Source: Kiritimatiellales bacterium (GTDB lineage Bacteria; Verrucomicrobiota; Kiritimatiellia; Kiritimatiellales; Pontiellaceae). From it: a DNA stretch of 46,646 bases. The stretch is taken from positions 1 through 46,646 of the forward strand of contig QKAU01000028.1 in NCBI GenBank assembly GCA_003246265.1. The letters are read 5' to 3'. The translations under genes and the position numbers were made by a program. The notes below the pieces were generated by a model that worked only from the letters and a program-made list of their open reading frames with translations, made no database searches and had not been told where the DNA came from. Shown here one piece after another: positions 7,230 through 15,933 of the stretch. Every line of letters begins with the position of its first letter. Within the stretch, counting starts at the first letter, position 1.

Positions 7230-9449
7230 ATGGACGAAATCCCCAGAAAAAAGCAGGAGCCAGGCGATCCCCCCCGCAGGCCCGGGCGTGAAATCGCCAA
7301 TCCCAACCTTTTTTCCGACCAGATCGTCTTCTCGGACACCGAAAAGATCCTCTTCGAGGAGGATCTGCACGACCGGCCCGGACAGGACGGCAACGGATTG
7401 ATGGATGGACGGCCGCACGAGCGCTACACCCCGGACCGGAAGCTGAACGAAGGGGGCATGAAGTCGATCTGGGAAGTCGACGACCACCGGACGGCGCGCA
7501 AGGTGGCCATGGCCCTCATCCAGGATTCGCGCATCGCCTCCGCCGAGGATATCGAGTCCTTTCTCTACGAAGCGCGGCTGACCGCCAATCTCCAGCACCC
7601 GAACATCATCCCGATCTACGACATCGCCCTCGACGAGAACGGCAATCCCTATTTCACCATGAAAGCCCTCAAGGGAGAAACCCTTGCGGAGATTCTCAAG
7701 AAGTTGAAGGAGGGCTACGAGGAATACCGGCGGCGCTATACGCGCACACGGCTGCTCGGCATCTTCCTCAAGGTCTGCAACGCCATCGACTACGCCCACA
7801 CCAAGGGCGTCATCCACCTCGACCTGAAACCCTCCAACGTGATCGTGGGCGATTTTGGCGATGTCCATGTACTCGATTGGGGCCTTTCCACGCTCATCAC
7901 GCATCTGGACGAAGAGGGCGGCGAACCCGTCTCGTGGCACAGCCTCGACGAGGTTTCGCTCGAAAGCGGCGAAACCCTGACCCGCTACCTCGAGAACGCG
8001 GCCCGTCGGCGCGGGCGGGGCAAGGTCGTGGGCGGCACCCCGGGCTATATGTCGCCGGAACAGGCCCAAGGCGTCCCCTCGGACATCGATTTCCAGACCG
8101 ACGTCTACATGCTCGGCGCCATGCTGTATGAAATCCTGACCTACCAGTGCCCCATCGTGGGCGCCACGGTTAAGGAGGTTCTTCACAAGACCGTCCGCGG
8201 CGAACTTCCGCCGCCAGCGAAACGGGCGCCCGGACTGCGGATCCCCGCAGCGTTGGCGGCCATTGCCATGAAGGCCATGCAGACCGGTCCTGCCGACCGC
8301 TACCCTTCCGTGGCGGCGCTGATCCGCGACATCCAGCAGTACCAGGAAGGCTTTGCCACGATCGCCGAAAACCCCACGTTCCTCACCCACGCAACGTTGC
8401 TGGTCAAGCGCCACAAGATGGCGGTCGGCCTCATTGCTGCGGCCCTTGCGGTGGTGGCCGCCATTGCCGGCCGCAGCTACCTCGCCATCAGCAGGAGCGA
8501 GCGCATCGCCGTCGACGCCCTGGCAAAACTGCGGGAGAAGAACGAATACATCGCCGCCACGGCCAAGCAGGTGGCGCCCGACTACCTCGACCTGATGGCG
8601 CAACAGGAGAAGAGCTTCCAGTTCAGCGCGGCCGAGCAGTCGCTCGATACCGGCCTGGCATTCGATCCATCGCTCGCCACGGGGTGGATGTGGAAGGGCA
8701 AGATCCTCCTGTGCCGCCAGGAGTTCGGCGAGGCGTGGCGCATCCTTTCAGGCGCACACGGCCACCCCGTCCAGCGGGACACGCCCGCCGTCCGGCTGGC
8801 CGAACGATACAAGAATTCCGCCCCCCTGCCGGATGCCCGGCTTCCCGGACTGGCAAAGGACTTCGTGGAAGGAAACGTCGCAGGCGGCATCCCCCGGCTC
8901 TTCTACCACCTCAACCGGGCCCCCTTCGACCCGGAGACGCGCTTCCCCGCCATCACCGAAACACTGCGGCTCCTCAACCCCAGGGTGGAATCGCTCCACT
9001 TCGGTTGGAAGACGGCGGCGGACGGCGGATGGGAGATCGACCTCTCCGGCAACGCCAACCTGGACGATATTTCGCCCCTGTGCGGGCTTGATATCCGGTC
9101 GCTGGATGCCAGAGGCACCGGGAACCCGGACCTGCGCCTGCTGACCGAACCGGGCCTCCGCAAGCTCGACCTGGCCGGAACGCAGGTCAGTCACCTGCCG
9201 GAGCTGGACCAGTTTTCGGACCTGGCGACGCTCAACATCCGCGGCACCCGCATCCGCAACATCGCCGGCATTGCCAAATATGCCAAGCTCAGCGAGCTCG
9301 ACCTAGGCGGGATCCCCGGCCTGGACGTATCGCAGCAGCTGGCATGGTGCAGGAACCTGAAGCTCCTCACGGTATCCGAGTCGCTACGGGAAGATCCCAC
9401 CATCCGCCTGCTCGCCCGCCGCGGCACCATCATCATCTATTCCCACTGA
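7230..9449 (+). CDS. Membrane Ser/Thr protein kinase with C-terminal leucine-rich repeats
   Basis: This 739-residue Hanks-type kinase has a kinase domain at about residues 67-370. The catalytic loop HLDLKPSN (196-203), the metal-binding DWG (216-218, in place of DFG), the activation segment end GTPGYMSPEQA (269-279) and the helix-C glutamate in FLYEARLTA are all present. The VAIK lysine position reads VAMA (92-95), so the usual ATP-anchoring lysine is missing. About 45 extra residues sit between DWG and GTPGY. One membrane helix (about 397-420) is followed by a TPR-like region and leucine-rich repeats (about 600-735, for example LRKLDLAGTQVSHLPEL). The ATG at 7230 is preferred over a TTG at 7173 that lies inside the terminator. 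The sigma factor starts one base after the stop, so kinase and sigma factor are an operon. Confidence 0.88.
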   Translation: MDEIPRKKQEPGDPPRRPGREIANPNLFSDQIVFSDTEKILFEEDLHDRPGQDGNGLMDGRPHERYTPDRKLNEGGMKSIWEVDDHRTARKVAMALIQDSRIASAEDIESFLYEARLTANLQHPNIIPIYDIALDENGNPYFTMKALKGETLAEILKKLKEGYEEYRRRYTRTRLLGIFLKVCNAIDYAHTKGVIHLDLKPSNVIVGDFGDVHVLDWGLSTLITHLDEEGGEPVSWHSLDEVSLESGETLTRYLENAARRRGRGKVVGGTPGYMSPEQAQGVPSDIDFQTDVYMLGAMLYEILTYQCPIVGATVKEVLHKTVRGELPPPAKRAPGLRIPAALAAIAMKAMQTGPADRYPSVAALIRDIQQYQEGFATIAENPTFLTHATLLVKRHKMAVGLIAAALAVVAAIAGRSYLAISRSERIAVDALAKLREKNEYIAATAKQVAPDYLDLMAQQEKSFQFSAAEQSLDTGLAFDPSLATGWMWKGKILLCRQEFGEAWRILSGAHGHPVQRDTPAVRLAERYKNSAPLPDARLPGLAKDFVEGNVAGGIPRLFYHLNRAPFDPETRFPAITETLRLLNPRVESLHFGWKTAADGGWEIDLSGNANLDDISPLCGLDIRSLDARGTGNPDLRLLTEPGLRKLDLAGTQVSHLPELDQFSDLATLNIRGTRIRNIAGIAKYAKLSELDLGGIPGLDVSQQLAWCRNLKLLTVSESLREDPTIRLLARRGTIIIYSH

Positions 9450-9450
9450 C

Positions 9451-10059
9451 ATGGCCGAAGAACAATTCAACCCGACGCGCGTCACCCTGCTCGCAAAACT
9501 CAAGAAGAGCGGCGACGATGCGGCATGGCTGGAGTTCGAGGGCATCTACCGGGGCTTCATCCTCAGCCTGATCCTGCGCATGGGTCTGAATGCGGACGAT
9601 GCCGAGGACATCAGCCAGGCCGTCCTGACCAAGGTTTGGCAGAAGATCGAGGATTTCGAATACAACCAGAACAAGGGCAAGTTCCACAACTGGCTGGCGG
9701 CCATGACCCGCAACACCGTCAAGGACTTCTTCCGCACCCGCAGGAACTTCATCACGGGGCGCGACTCGGTGGAGTACCAGGAGCAGTACCTCGGCATCGA
9801 GGAGCAGGTGCTGCCCGACATCGAGAACCTGGCCCGCGAAGAGTGGGTGCTGCACATCACCAATCTGGCATGGGACAACATCAAGGAGGGGATCTACGAA
9901 ACCAAGCGGGAGGTCTTTCGGCTGGTGTCCGAAGAGGTCCCAACAAAGGAAATCGCCGAGCGACTCGGCATCTCCGAAGCCAGCGTCCGGGTCTACAAGG
10001 CCGAGGTCTTCGAGAAAATGCGCGCGGAAATCACCCGGCTCAACCGCGAATTGGGCTGA
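9451..10059 (+). CDS. ECF-type RNA polymerase sigma factor
   Basis: This 202-residue sigma-70-family protein has region 2 around residues 20-90 (DAEDISQAVLTKVWQKIEDF, then KFHNWLAAMTRNTVKDFFR). Region 4 is a helix-turn-helix (VPTKEIAERLGISEASVRVYKAEVF) near residues 165-190. It resembles sigma factors that PVC bacteria pair with Ser/Thr kinases, where phosphorylation or protein contact may replace a classical anti-sigma factor; no anti-sigma gene is present here. Its ATG follows the kinase TGA after one base, implying coupled expression. The noncoding element copies on either side of this operon carry the same promoter-like boxes, so they are natural candidate targets. Confidence 0.85.
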   Translation: MAEEQFNPTRVTLLAKLKKSGDDAAWLEFEGIYRGFILSLILRMGLNADDAEDISQAVLTKVWQKIEDFEYNQNKGKFHNWLAAMTRNTVKDFFRTRRNFITGRDSVEYQEQYLGIEEQVLPDIENLAREEWVLHITNLAWDNIKEGIYETKREVFRLVSEEVPTKEIAERLGISEASVRVYKAEVFEKMRAEITRLNRELG

Positions 10060-10112
10060 AAAGCGCCTTTTTTCCGCCTCCTGGAGAAAAAATTGAAAAA
10101 AGTGGCTTCAAT

Positions 10113-10145
10113 GGGTAACGATCCCTTCCCTGTCCCCGTATTAAT
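10113..10145 (+). promoter_or_regulatory. Promoter-like motif of noncoding element, copy B
   Basis: GGGTAACG (10113-10120) and GTATTAAT (10138-10145) are 17 bases apart, identical in boxes and spacing to copy A at 7029-7061. It begins 53 bases after the sigma-factor stop. Confidence 0.55.
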
Positions 10146-10149
10146 GAGT

Positions 10150-10252
10150 GAACCCAACAATTTCATAGGGCGAATGCAACAACCCAAGTGAACCCAACAC
10201 GTTGCCAGCCCAATTACTCCGGCCCCGCCCTAACCCAGCGGGGTTTTTCTTT
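10150..10252 (+). ncRNA. Putative small RNA, copy B
   Basis: A predicted transcript of about 103 bases contains GAACCCAACAA, AAGTGAACCCAA, GTTGCCAGC, ATTACTCCG and a terminator, collinear with copy A. GGG and CCC segments between the first two blocks could form the equivalent of copy A's hairpin, although the sequence differs. The element is followed by the 3' end of the convergent protease gene, so here it cannot be the leader of a downstream sense gene. This favours an independent RNA. Confidence 0.5.
10223..10252 (+). terminator. Intrinsic terminator of copy B
   Basis: The stem CCCCGC/GCGGGG with a nine-base loop is followed by TTTTTCTTT. It ends the sigma-factor operon and copy B. Confidence 0.8.
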
Positions 10253-10260
10253 GCCCGCAA

Positions 10261-10293
10261 GCGAAAGGCCCCGGCTTGAACCGGGGCCTTTCT
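10261..10293. terminator. Bidirectional intrinsic terminator
   Basis: A perfect 8-bp stem GGCCCCGG/CCGGGGCC with loop CTTGAA is flanked by AAA on one side and TTT on the other, so it can act on both strands. On the minus strand it lies downstream of the protease gene. Confidence 0.7.
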
Positions 10294-10300
10294 GGGATTT

Positions 10301-10344
10301 CCAACCCCTGGGGCAGGCGGGAGGAACCTGGCCCCAGGAATTGG
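10301..10344. repeat. Inverted repeat at the 3' end of the protease transcript
   Basis: CCTGGGGC (10307-10314) and GCCCCAGG (10331-10338), extended by near-complementary CCAA/TTGG ends, form a stable hairpin about 20 bases beyond the protease stop. There is no long U-run, so it may protect the mRNA 3' end or assist the stronger terminator further on. Confidence 0.6.
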
Positions 10345-10362
10345 AGTGTTAGGGAGAATGGC

Positions 10363-13300
10363 CTACCTTCTGACCTCCGCCTTGTAGAAGCACGCACCGT
10401 CATTGACCGTATCCTGCACCGCGACCGGCGCACCGTCGCCGGCAATCTCCGCCACCAGGAGCGTCCAGCCTCCGCCGATCTGCGAACAGCAGTAGACGGA
10501 ATAGGTGCATCCCACCGCGGTGTCGAAGACCACCTCGCATCCGCCGCCCTGCAGCGGCCGGATATCGGTGATGTGGAAGAAGGAGCTCGCATCCACGGGG
10601 CTGGTGCCCGCCACGAATTCTTCGTAGTTGGCCATCCCGTCGCCATCGTCGTCCGCCTCGGCCGAGGCCAGGCCATAGAAGGCGAGATAGGAGGCCAGCG
10701 GACTCGCCGAACCCGCAACGGTCGGGTCGGTTCCCGCGATGATCTCATCCTGGTCCGATACCCCGTCGCCATCCGTATCGGCGATGGGGTGGACATACTC
10801 GAAGGCACCGAAATCGATCTTCGCCACCCCGTCGTTGTTGCCGTCGAGCGGACGTGCAACGCCCTCGAGATCGTACAGCGGGGCCCCGCTGATCGTGCCG
10901 TAGTCGATGCAGGGCGAGGCTCCGGACAGCCGGTAGCCTGCCGCGAACTGCGGATCCGTCTCGATGACGCGCTTAACGGGCTTGATGTAGGTCCCGCCGT
11001 TCTGGACATCGCTGTACCAGACGTCAAGCGCGCCATGGCGGCAATGGATCGACCGGTAGGTCGGCGTGGCTACGACCACCAGGATGTTGGTCTCGACCGT
11101 CTGGACCTGGGGCACCATGTTCGTGACATTGCCACTGATGTTGCCGATGACCCAGTTGGTCGTGCTGTAGCTCAGGTGATCGACCCACTTGTCCTCGGTC
11201 GTGTTCCCCCACAGGATCGTGTTGCGGATCTTCTGGGTGTAGTCGCCATGGTTCGAAAGGCCGCCGCCGCGGCGCGCCGCGTTGCCGGCATAGGTGCAGT
11301 TGTAGTTGGTGAAGACGCAGCCGGCCCCGACATACAGGCCGCCGCCCAGGCCATAGTCCGGCACGGACTTGTTTTCGGGATAGTCGGGGTCGAGGGCCAC
11401 GGCGTTGTTGTCCGCCAGCAGGCTGTTCTGGATGGAGAGCGACGACCCTCCGACCACCAGGATCCCGGCGCCGTTTTCATCTTCGTCGGCAATGTCGGAC
11501 ATGCCTTCGGTATCCGCTGCCAGCAGGGCGATGTTTACCGGCGACTTGAAGGTCGCGGCGCCGACCGCATAGTAGTCGGGCGCAATGTTGCCCTGGATCG
11601 TACATTGATCGACGGCCAGCGAGGAGCCGACGGCCTTCAACCCGCCGAGGTTGCCCTCGATCCGGGTCGCGATGACGGTGCAATCGGCATCGTTGAGGAC
11701 GCTGACGCCACGGCCTCCGCAACCGGTGACCACGGAACCCTCAATCCTGAGGCCCGTGCTGTCGATGGCATAGACGCCCAGCCTGCAGCCATCGATCGTC
11801 GTGTTCACGATGGCGGGGGTCGATCCGCCCGCGGAATAGATACCGATGTTGCAGTTCGTGATGGCCAGTCCGTTCAGGACCGGATCGGACCCGCCGGTGC
11901 AATCCACCGCGTTCAGGGCGCAGCCCACGATCCAGCAGTTCTCGATCGTCGGCGACGATCCATCCCGGCAGACGATACCGTCCTCATAGCCGCAGTCGCC
12001 GTCCGAGCAGGCGCCTGCCGGGCTGGTGATCGTGAAGCCGGAGATGAGGGTGTTGGTCGTTTCGCCGGACTGGACGAGGAAGCACGGACCCAGGCCATCC
12101 CCATCCACGATGGTATCGGCCACGTCGCCGAACGACATGATGCGGATCTTCTTGCCGCGCGGATCGATGTTCATGTTGCCGGCCCCGATGTAGTAGCCGT
12201 TGGTCACCATGACCGTCATGCCGTCCACGAGGTGGATGCTGTCGATGCCTTCCTGGATCGCATCGAACGGGAGGAGCGCGGTGCCGTTTTCGTCGGGATT
12301 GCTGACCAGCGGATCCCCCCACCCATCTTCAGGTTCGCCCGGGTGGTCGTCGTCGACCACGACCGGATCCCAGAAGTTGGTAGCCTGCGTACCCCACGCG
12401 AACTCCACGTCGTCGCGGAAGGTGTCGCCGTCGGTGTCGGCGTTGTTCGGATTGCTGCCGTTGAGATACTCCTGGTAGTTGGTCAGCCCGTCGCCATCGA
12501 GATCGTCTGCGGCGTCATCCACGATCGGGTCGAGCCCGTTGTCGACTTCCCACCCATCGGGCATGAGGTCGCCGTCCGTGTCGGGATCGAGGGGATCGGT
12601 GCCGTAGGTGTTGATCTCTTCCGCATCGGTCAGCCCATCATCGTCGGTATCGGCCTTGAGCGGGTGCGTGTTGTAGCCGTATTCCTGGAGATTGGTGAGC
12701 GTATCGCCATCGGGATCCAGCGAAGCGTCGTTGGTGAGCGGATCCAGGCCCATGTCGATTTCCCATCCGTCCCACATGCCGTCGCCGTCGGTATCGGGAT
12801 TGTTGGGATCGGACTGGGCAACAAACTCCTCGTAGTTCGTCGCTCCGTCGGTGTCGGCGTCCAGGCCGCCGTCGTCGACCAGCGGGTCGAGCCCGTTGGC
12901 GAGCTCCCACTGGTCGCCCATGCCGTCGCCGTCGGTATCGAACAGATAGGGGTCGGTGCCATGCACCAGGACCTCCGCATCGTCGTCCAACCCATCACCG
13001 TCGGTATCCTTCTTGCGCGGGTCGGTATTCCAGGTGCGGACTTCGTCGATGCCGTCCACGAGATGGTCGCCATCCTGGTCGGCGAGCGTAGGATCGAGCC
13101 CGGCCAGGTACTCGCCCCAGTTGATGATGCCATCGTTGTCGAAGTCATTGGTCCAGGTCTGCGAGAGCGACCCGAAGTGCTGGATTTCCCAACCGTCGTA
13201 CAGGCCGTCGCCGTCCGCATCCACTGAGCTGCGGTAGATGTGCAGGCCGGTGGTCTTGCCAGCCACATAGGCGAAGCCGTTGGCCACGGCGATCCCATAG

Positions 13301-15876
13301 GCGGGCGCGTTCGCATAGGCGTCGTGCTGGCCCATGTTCGCCAGGTTCGAGCCGGTCAGGATGCGCAGCCCCTTGACGCCGTCCGCAATGTAGATCAGGC
13401 CTTCGTTCCAGGCCACATCCTCGGCCGATCCGGGGGTTTCCCTGCTGCCCAGCAGCACCTTGGAGGTGTCGTAGGCAAAACAGCCATAATCCTGGAGTGT
13501 AAGCAGCAGCGCCGAACCGGTGTACTGGACCGCCGTGCAGTTGCGGTGCCCTTCCCCGTCGGCGATGGCCTTCACGGAATAGGTGGAAGGTTGCGCCGAA
13601 GTGGCGATCTGCCCCAGGCCACCATCCAGCGCCATGAAGACCGTCGCCCCGACAAGGGCCACATCATTGACACTGAAGCTGGGATCGTAGTTCCCGGTAA
13701 AGGATGTCGTTTCATACGGATTGGCCGGATTGGCGATGCTTACAACCCGCAACCCGTTCGTCGAAGCCGCCAGATAGGCGAATCCTCCGCCCACCGCCAC
13801 CTTCTGGGCCGGCTGGGCTAGCGTTCCCTTGACCTGCGGATGGTAGGGATCCGAAACATCTACGACAAAGAGTCCGGTCACGGCATCGGCCACATACGCG
13901 TAGCCGCCTTCGACCGCGACGCCGCGCGCCGAACCGGAGGTGGCGACCGAGCCTACCAGCTGGGGCGTTTCCGGCCGGGCAAGACTGAGGATCTTCAGTC
14001 CGTACTGGCCGTCGGCGACGTAGGCAAAGCCGTTCGCCACGACCAGGTCACGGGTGTCCTGGCAGTCGCTGTTGAAGCCGACATACTGGAGCCTGGGCAA
14101 TGCGCCCCATACGTTGATCGGATTGAAGCCATAGCGGACTTCCCAGCCATCGACGAGGCTGTCGCCATCGGAGTCGGGGTTGGCGGGGTCGCATCCATTG
14201 CGGAATTCCTCGAGATTGATAAGGAAGTCGCCATCGCCATCCACCAGGGCATCCGCGGGATCTGACGGATCAAGCCCGTGGTCGGTCTCCCAACTGTCGG
14301 GCATCCCGTCGGCATCGGTGTCGCTGGCGCTGGCGAACATGGTCTGCACATTCATGCGGCCGCCGGAAACCACCTTGCCGGCCAGGGACGCGATGGGATC
14401 CACGCTGGCCAGCAGCAGATCCTTGGCGGCGGCGGGGGCGATCTGCGGATCGTACGAGGCCAGCAGCGCCAACGCGCCGGCGACGTGCGGACAGGCCATC
14501 GAGGTGCCGCTGAGCGGCGCGGTCGACCCGTCGAGATAGGTGCTGACGATATCGACGCCCGGGGCGGCGATGTCGACCGAGGTGGCCCCGTAGTTGGAGA
14601 AGGACGCCAGTTGGTCGTTCTGGTCGGACGCTGCGACGGCGATGACGTTCGGCAGGTTGTAGCTGGACGGATAATGCGGCAGGACATCGTTATCGACCGC
14701 ATCGTTGCCGGCCGCCGCCACGAAGATGCAGCCGCGGTCGTTGGCATAGGAGATCGCGTCGTAGGTGGTCTGGCTGAAGCCGGGTCCACCGTAGGAGTTG
14801 GAGAGCACCTTGGCCCCGTTGCGCGCGGCATAGCGTATGCCTTCCACGATATCGGAGTCGAGCAGACCCTGGGCGGTCCCGACGCGCAGCGGCATCAGCC
14901 CCACGGTCCAGCAGACCCCCACCACCTGGTTGGCATTGTTGCCAACCGCGCCGATGGTGCCGGCGCAGTGCGTGCCGTGACCGTCGCCGTCGTTCGGATC
15001 CTTGTCCTCGGTCACGAAGTCCCAGCCATTGACGTCGTCCACATAGCCGTTGCCATCGTTGTCGAGCCCGTCACCGGCGATTTCGCCCGAATTGATCCAG
15101 AGATTGGCGGCCAGGTCGGGATGGTCCATGTCCATCCCGGTATCGATGACCGCGACCACGGTGCCGTAGCTGCCGGTGCGGGTGTCCCATGCGCCGGGGG
15201 CGGAGATCTTGGGCAGGCCCCACAGCTCGCCATACATCAGGTCGTTGGGCACCTTCGAGAGGTGGCGGACATAGTCGGGTTCGGCATAGGCCACGCTGGC
15301 GGCCTCTTGCCCGAAGAATTCGACGGCTTCGCGCACGGCATCGAGCGAAGGGGCCTGGAGGCGGACCACGTAGGTCCGGCCGTCCGAAAGCGCCCGCGCC
15401 ACCGAGGCGCCGCATCGTTCGGCGAGTTTCTGCAAGCCATCGACCGTTTCGCCTTCGCGCAGCGAGACGAGCAGATGGTCGGCCACCATCTCGGTGCGGC
15501 CCGACGGCTCAAACCTGCGCTTGGCATCGTCCTTGCGCAGTGTTTCGACCACGAGACGGCTGGGCTGCTCGCCTCCAATCGACACCAGACGCTCTTGCAG
15601 CACCGTTCCGTCGGCCTGCGCGGTCTGCCGTTCATCGACGACCGTCCAAACATCGGCCGGCGCGGCCGGACGGGCCGGCGCATTCCGCAGCACCTCGGCT
15701 TCGACGGTGGGATCGATCCCCTTCACGGCTGCCACGAAGACCGGACTCCCCGTGCGAGCCGCATCTACGGCTCCGGTACCAACCGCATCACGGTTGCTCC
15801 CGAAATGCGCGATGCCTGACACAAAGGCAAGGAGGGCTCCGCCGGCGATTCCCCATACTATGGCTTTTCTTTTCAC
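10363..15876 (-). CDS. Giant secreted S8 (subtilisin-like) protease with TSP3 repeats, beta-propeller and beta-helix regions
   Basis: This 1837-residue exported protein begins with signal peptide KRKAIVWGIAGGALLAFVSG. The start is taken as GTG at 15876, with GGGAG nearby; in-frame starts at 15888 and 15906 are possible. A pro-domain-like region precedes the subtilase domain, whose triad is Asp245 (VAVIDTGMD), His300 (DGHGTHCAG) and Ser459 (LSGTSMACPHVAG). Next come Ca-binding thrombospondin type 3 repeats (DxDxDG), an LVIVD-type propeller block (VVANGFAYVADGQYGL), a longer TSP3 array (about residues 900-1200), a parallel beta-helix block with many ISG/IENC-type turns, and a final TSP3 pair with a PVC-style C-terminal module ending KAEVRR. 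No PEP-CTERM or LPXTG anchor is seen. It lies 57 bases downstream of the secretin gene, on the same strand. Confidence 0.9.
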   Translation of the reverse strand: MKRKAIVWGIAGGALLAFVSGIAHFGSNRDAVGTGAVDAARTGSPVFVAAVKGIDPTVEAEVLRNAPARPAAPADVWTVVDERQTAQADGTVLQERLVSIGGEQPSRLVVETLRKDDAKRRFEPSGRTEMVADHLLVSLREGETVDGLQKLAERCGASVARALSDGRTYVVRLQAPSLDAVREAVEFFGQEAASVAYAEPDYVRHLSKVPNDLMYGELWGLPKISAPGAWDTRTGSYGTVVAVIDTGMDMDHPDLAANLWINSGEIAGDGLDNDGNGYVDDVNGWDFVTEDKDPNDGDGHGTHCAGTIGAVGNNANQVVGVCWTVGLMPLRVGTAQGLLDSDIVEGIRYAARNGAKVLSNSYGGPGFSQTTYDAISYANDRGCIFVAAAGNDAVDNDVLPHYPSSYNLPNVIAVAASDQNDQLASFSNYGATSVDIAAPGVDIVSTYLDGSTAPLSGTSMACPHVAGALALLASYDPQIAPAAAKDLLLASVDPIASLAGKVVSGGRMNVQTMFASASDTDADGMPDSWETDHGLDPSDPADALVDGDGDFLINLEEFRNGCDPANPDSDGDSLVDGWEVRYGFNPINVWGALPRLQYVGFNSDCQDTRDLVVANGFAYVADGQYGLKILSLARPETPQLVGSVATSGSARGVAVEGGYAYVADAVTGLFVVDVSDPYHPQVKGTLAQPAQKVAVGGGFAYLAASTNGLRVVSIANPANPYETTSFTGNYDPSFSVNDVALVGATVFMALDGGLGQIATSAQPSTYSVKAIADGEGHRNCTAVQYTGSALLLTLQDYGCFAYDTSKVLLGSRETPGSAEDVAWNEGLIYIADGVKGLRILTGSNLANMGQHDAYANAPAYGIAVANGFAYVAGKTTGLHIYRSSVDADGDGLYDGWEIQHFGSLSQTWTNDFDNDGIINWGEYLAGLDPTLADQDGDHLVDGIDEVRTWNTDPRKKDTDGDGLDDDAEVLVHGTDPYLFDTDGDGMGDQWELANGLDPLVDDGGLDADTDGATNYEEFVAQSDPNNPDTDGDGMWDGWEIDMGLDPLTNDASLDPDGDTLTNLQEYGYNTHPLKADTDDDGLTDAEEINTYGTDPLDPDTDGDLMPDGWEVDNGLDPIVDDAADDLDGDGLTNYQEYLNGSNPNNADTDGDTFRDDVEFAWGTQATNFWDPVVVDDDHPGEPEDGWGDPLVSNPDENGTALLPFDAIQEGIDSIHLVDGMTVMVTNGYYIGAGNMNIDPRGKKIRIMSFGDVADTIVDGDGLGPCFLVQSGETTNTLISGFTITSPAGACSDGDCGYEDGIVCRDGSSPTIENCWIVGCALNAVDCTGGSDPVLNGLAITNCNIGIYSAGGSTPAIVNTTIDGCRLGVYAIDSTGLRIEGSVVTGCGGRGVSVLNDADCTVIATRIEGNLGGLKAVGSSLAVDQCTIQGNIAPDYYAVGAATFKSPVNIALLAADTEGMSDIADEDENGAGILVVGGSSLSIQNSLLADNNAVALDPDYPENKSVPDYGLGGGLYVGAGCVFTNYNCTYAGNAARRGGGLSNHGDYTQKIRNTILWGNTTEDKWVDHLSYSTTNWVIGNISGNVTNMVPQVQTVETNILVVVATPTYRSIHCRHGALDVWYSDVQNGGTYIKPVKRVIETDPQFAAGYRLSGASPCIDYGTISGAPLYDLEGVARPLDGNNDGVAKIDFGAFEYVHPIADTDGDGVSDQDEIIAGTDPTVAGSASPLASYLAFYGLASAEADDDGDGMANYEEFVAGTSPVDASSFFHITDIRPLQGGGCEVVFDTAVGCTYSVYCCSQIGGGWTLLVAEIAGDGAPVAVQDTVNDGACFYKAEVRR

Positions 15877-15933
15877 GTCCGCTCCCATCCGGCCGCGCGC
15901 CGACAAACGGCGGCACGCGGCGCATATTGGTCC

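Noticed and set aside
12390-13210. Dense short-period repeats that could suggest a CRISPR or tandem-repeat array
   Set aside because: The repeats are degenerate and in frame with the protease, and they encode calcium-binding TSP3 motifs. There are no identical direct repeats with unique spacers.
10276-13227. A 983-codon plus-strand open frame opposite the protease gene
   Set aside because: It is an antisense shadow: the repeated DxDxDG codons of the thrombospondin repeats leave no stops in that frame. The product is a monotonous Val/Ile/Gly/Asp sequence with no recognisable domain, while the minus-strand protein has clear catalytic motifs.
15521-15537. Sigma-54-like sequence TTGGCATCGTCCTTGCG on the plus strand
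   Set aside because: It has correct GG/GC spacing but lies inside the protease coding region in antisense, with no gene starting downstream on that strand. Treated as chance.
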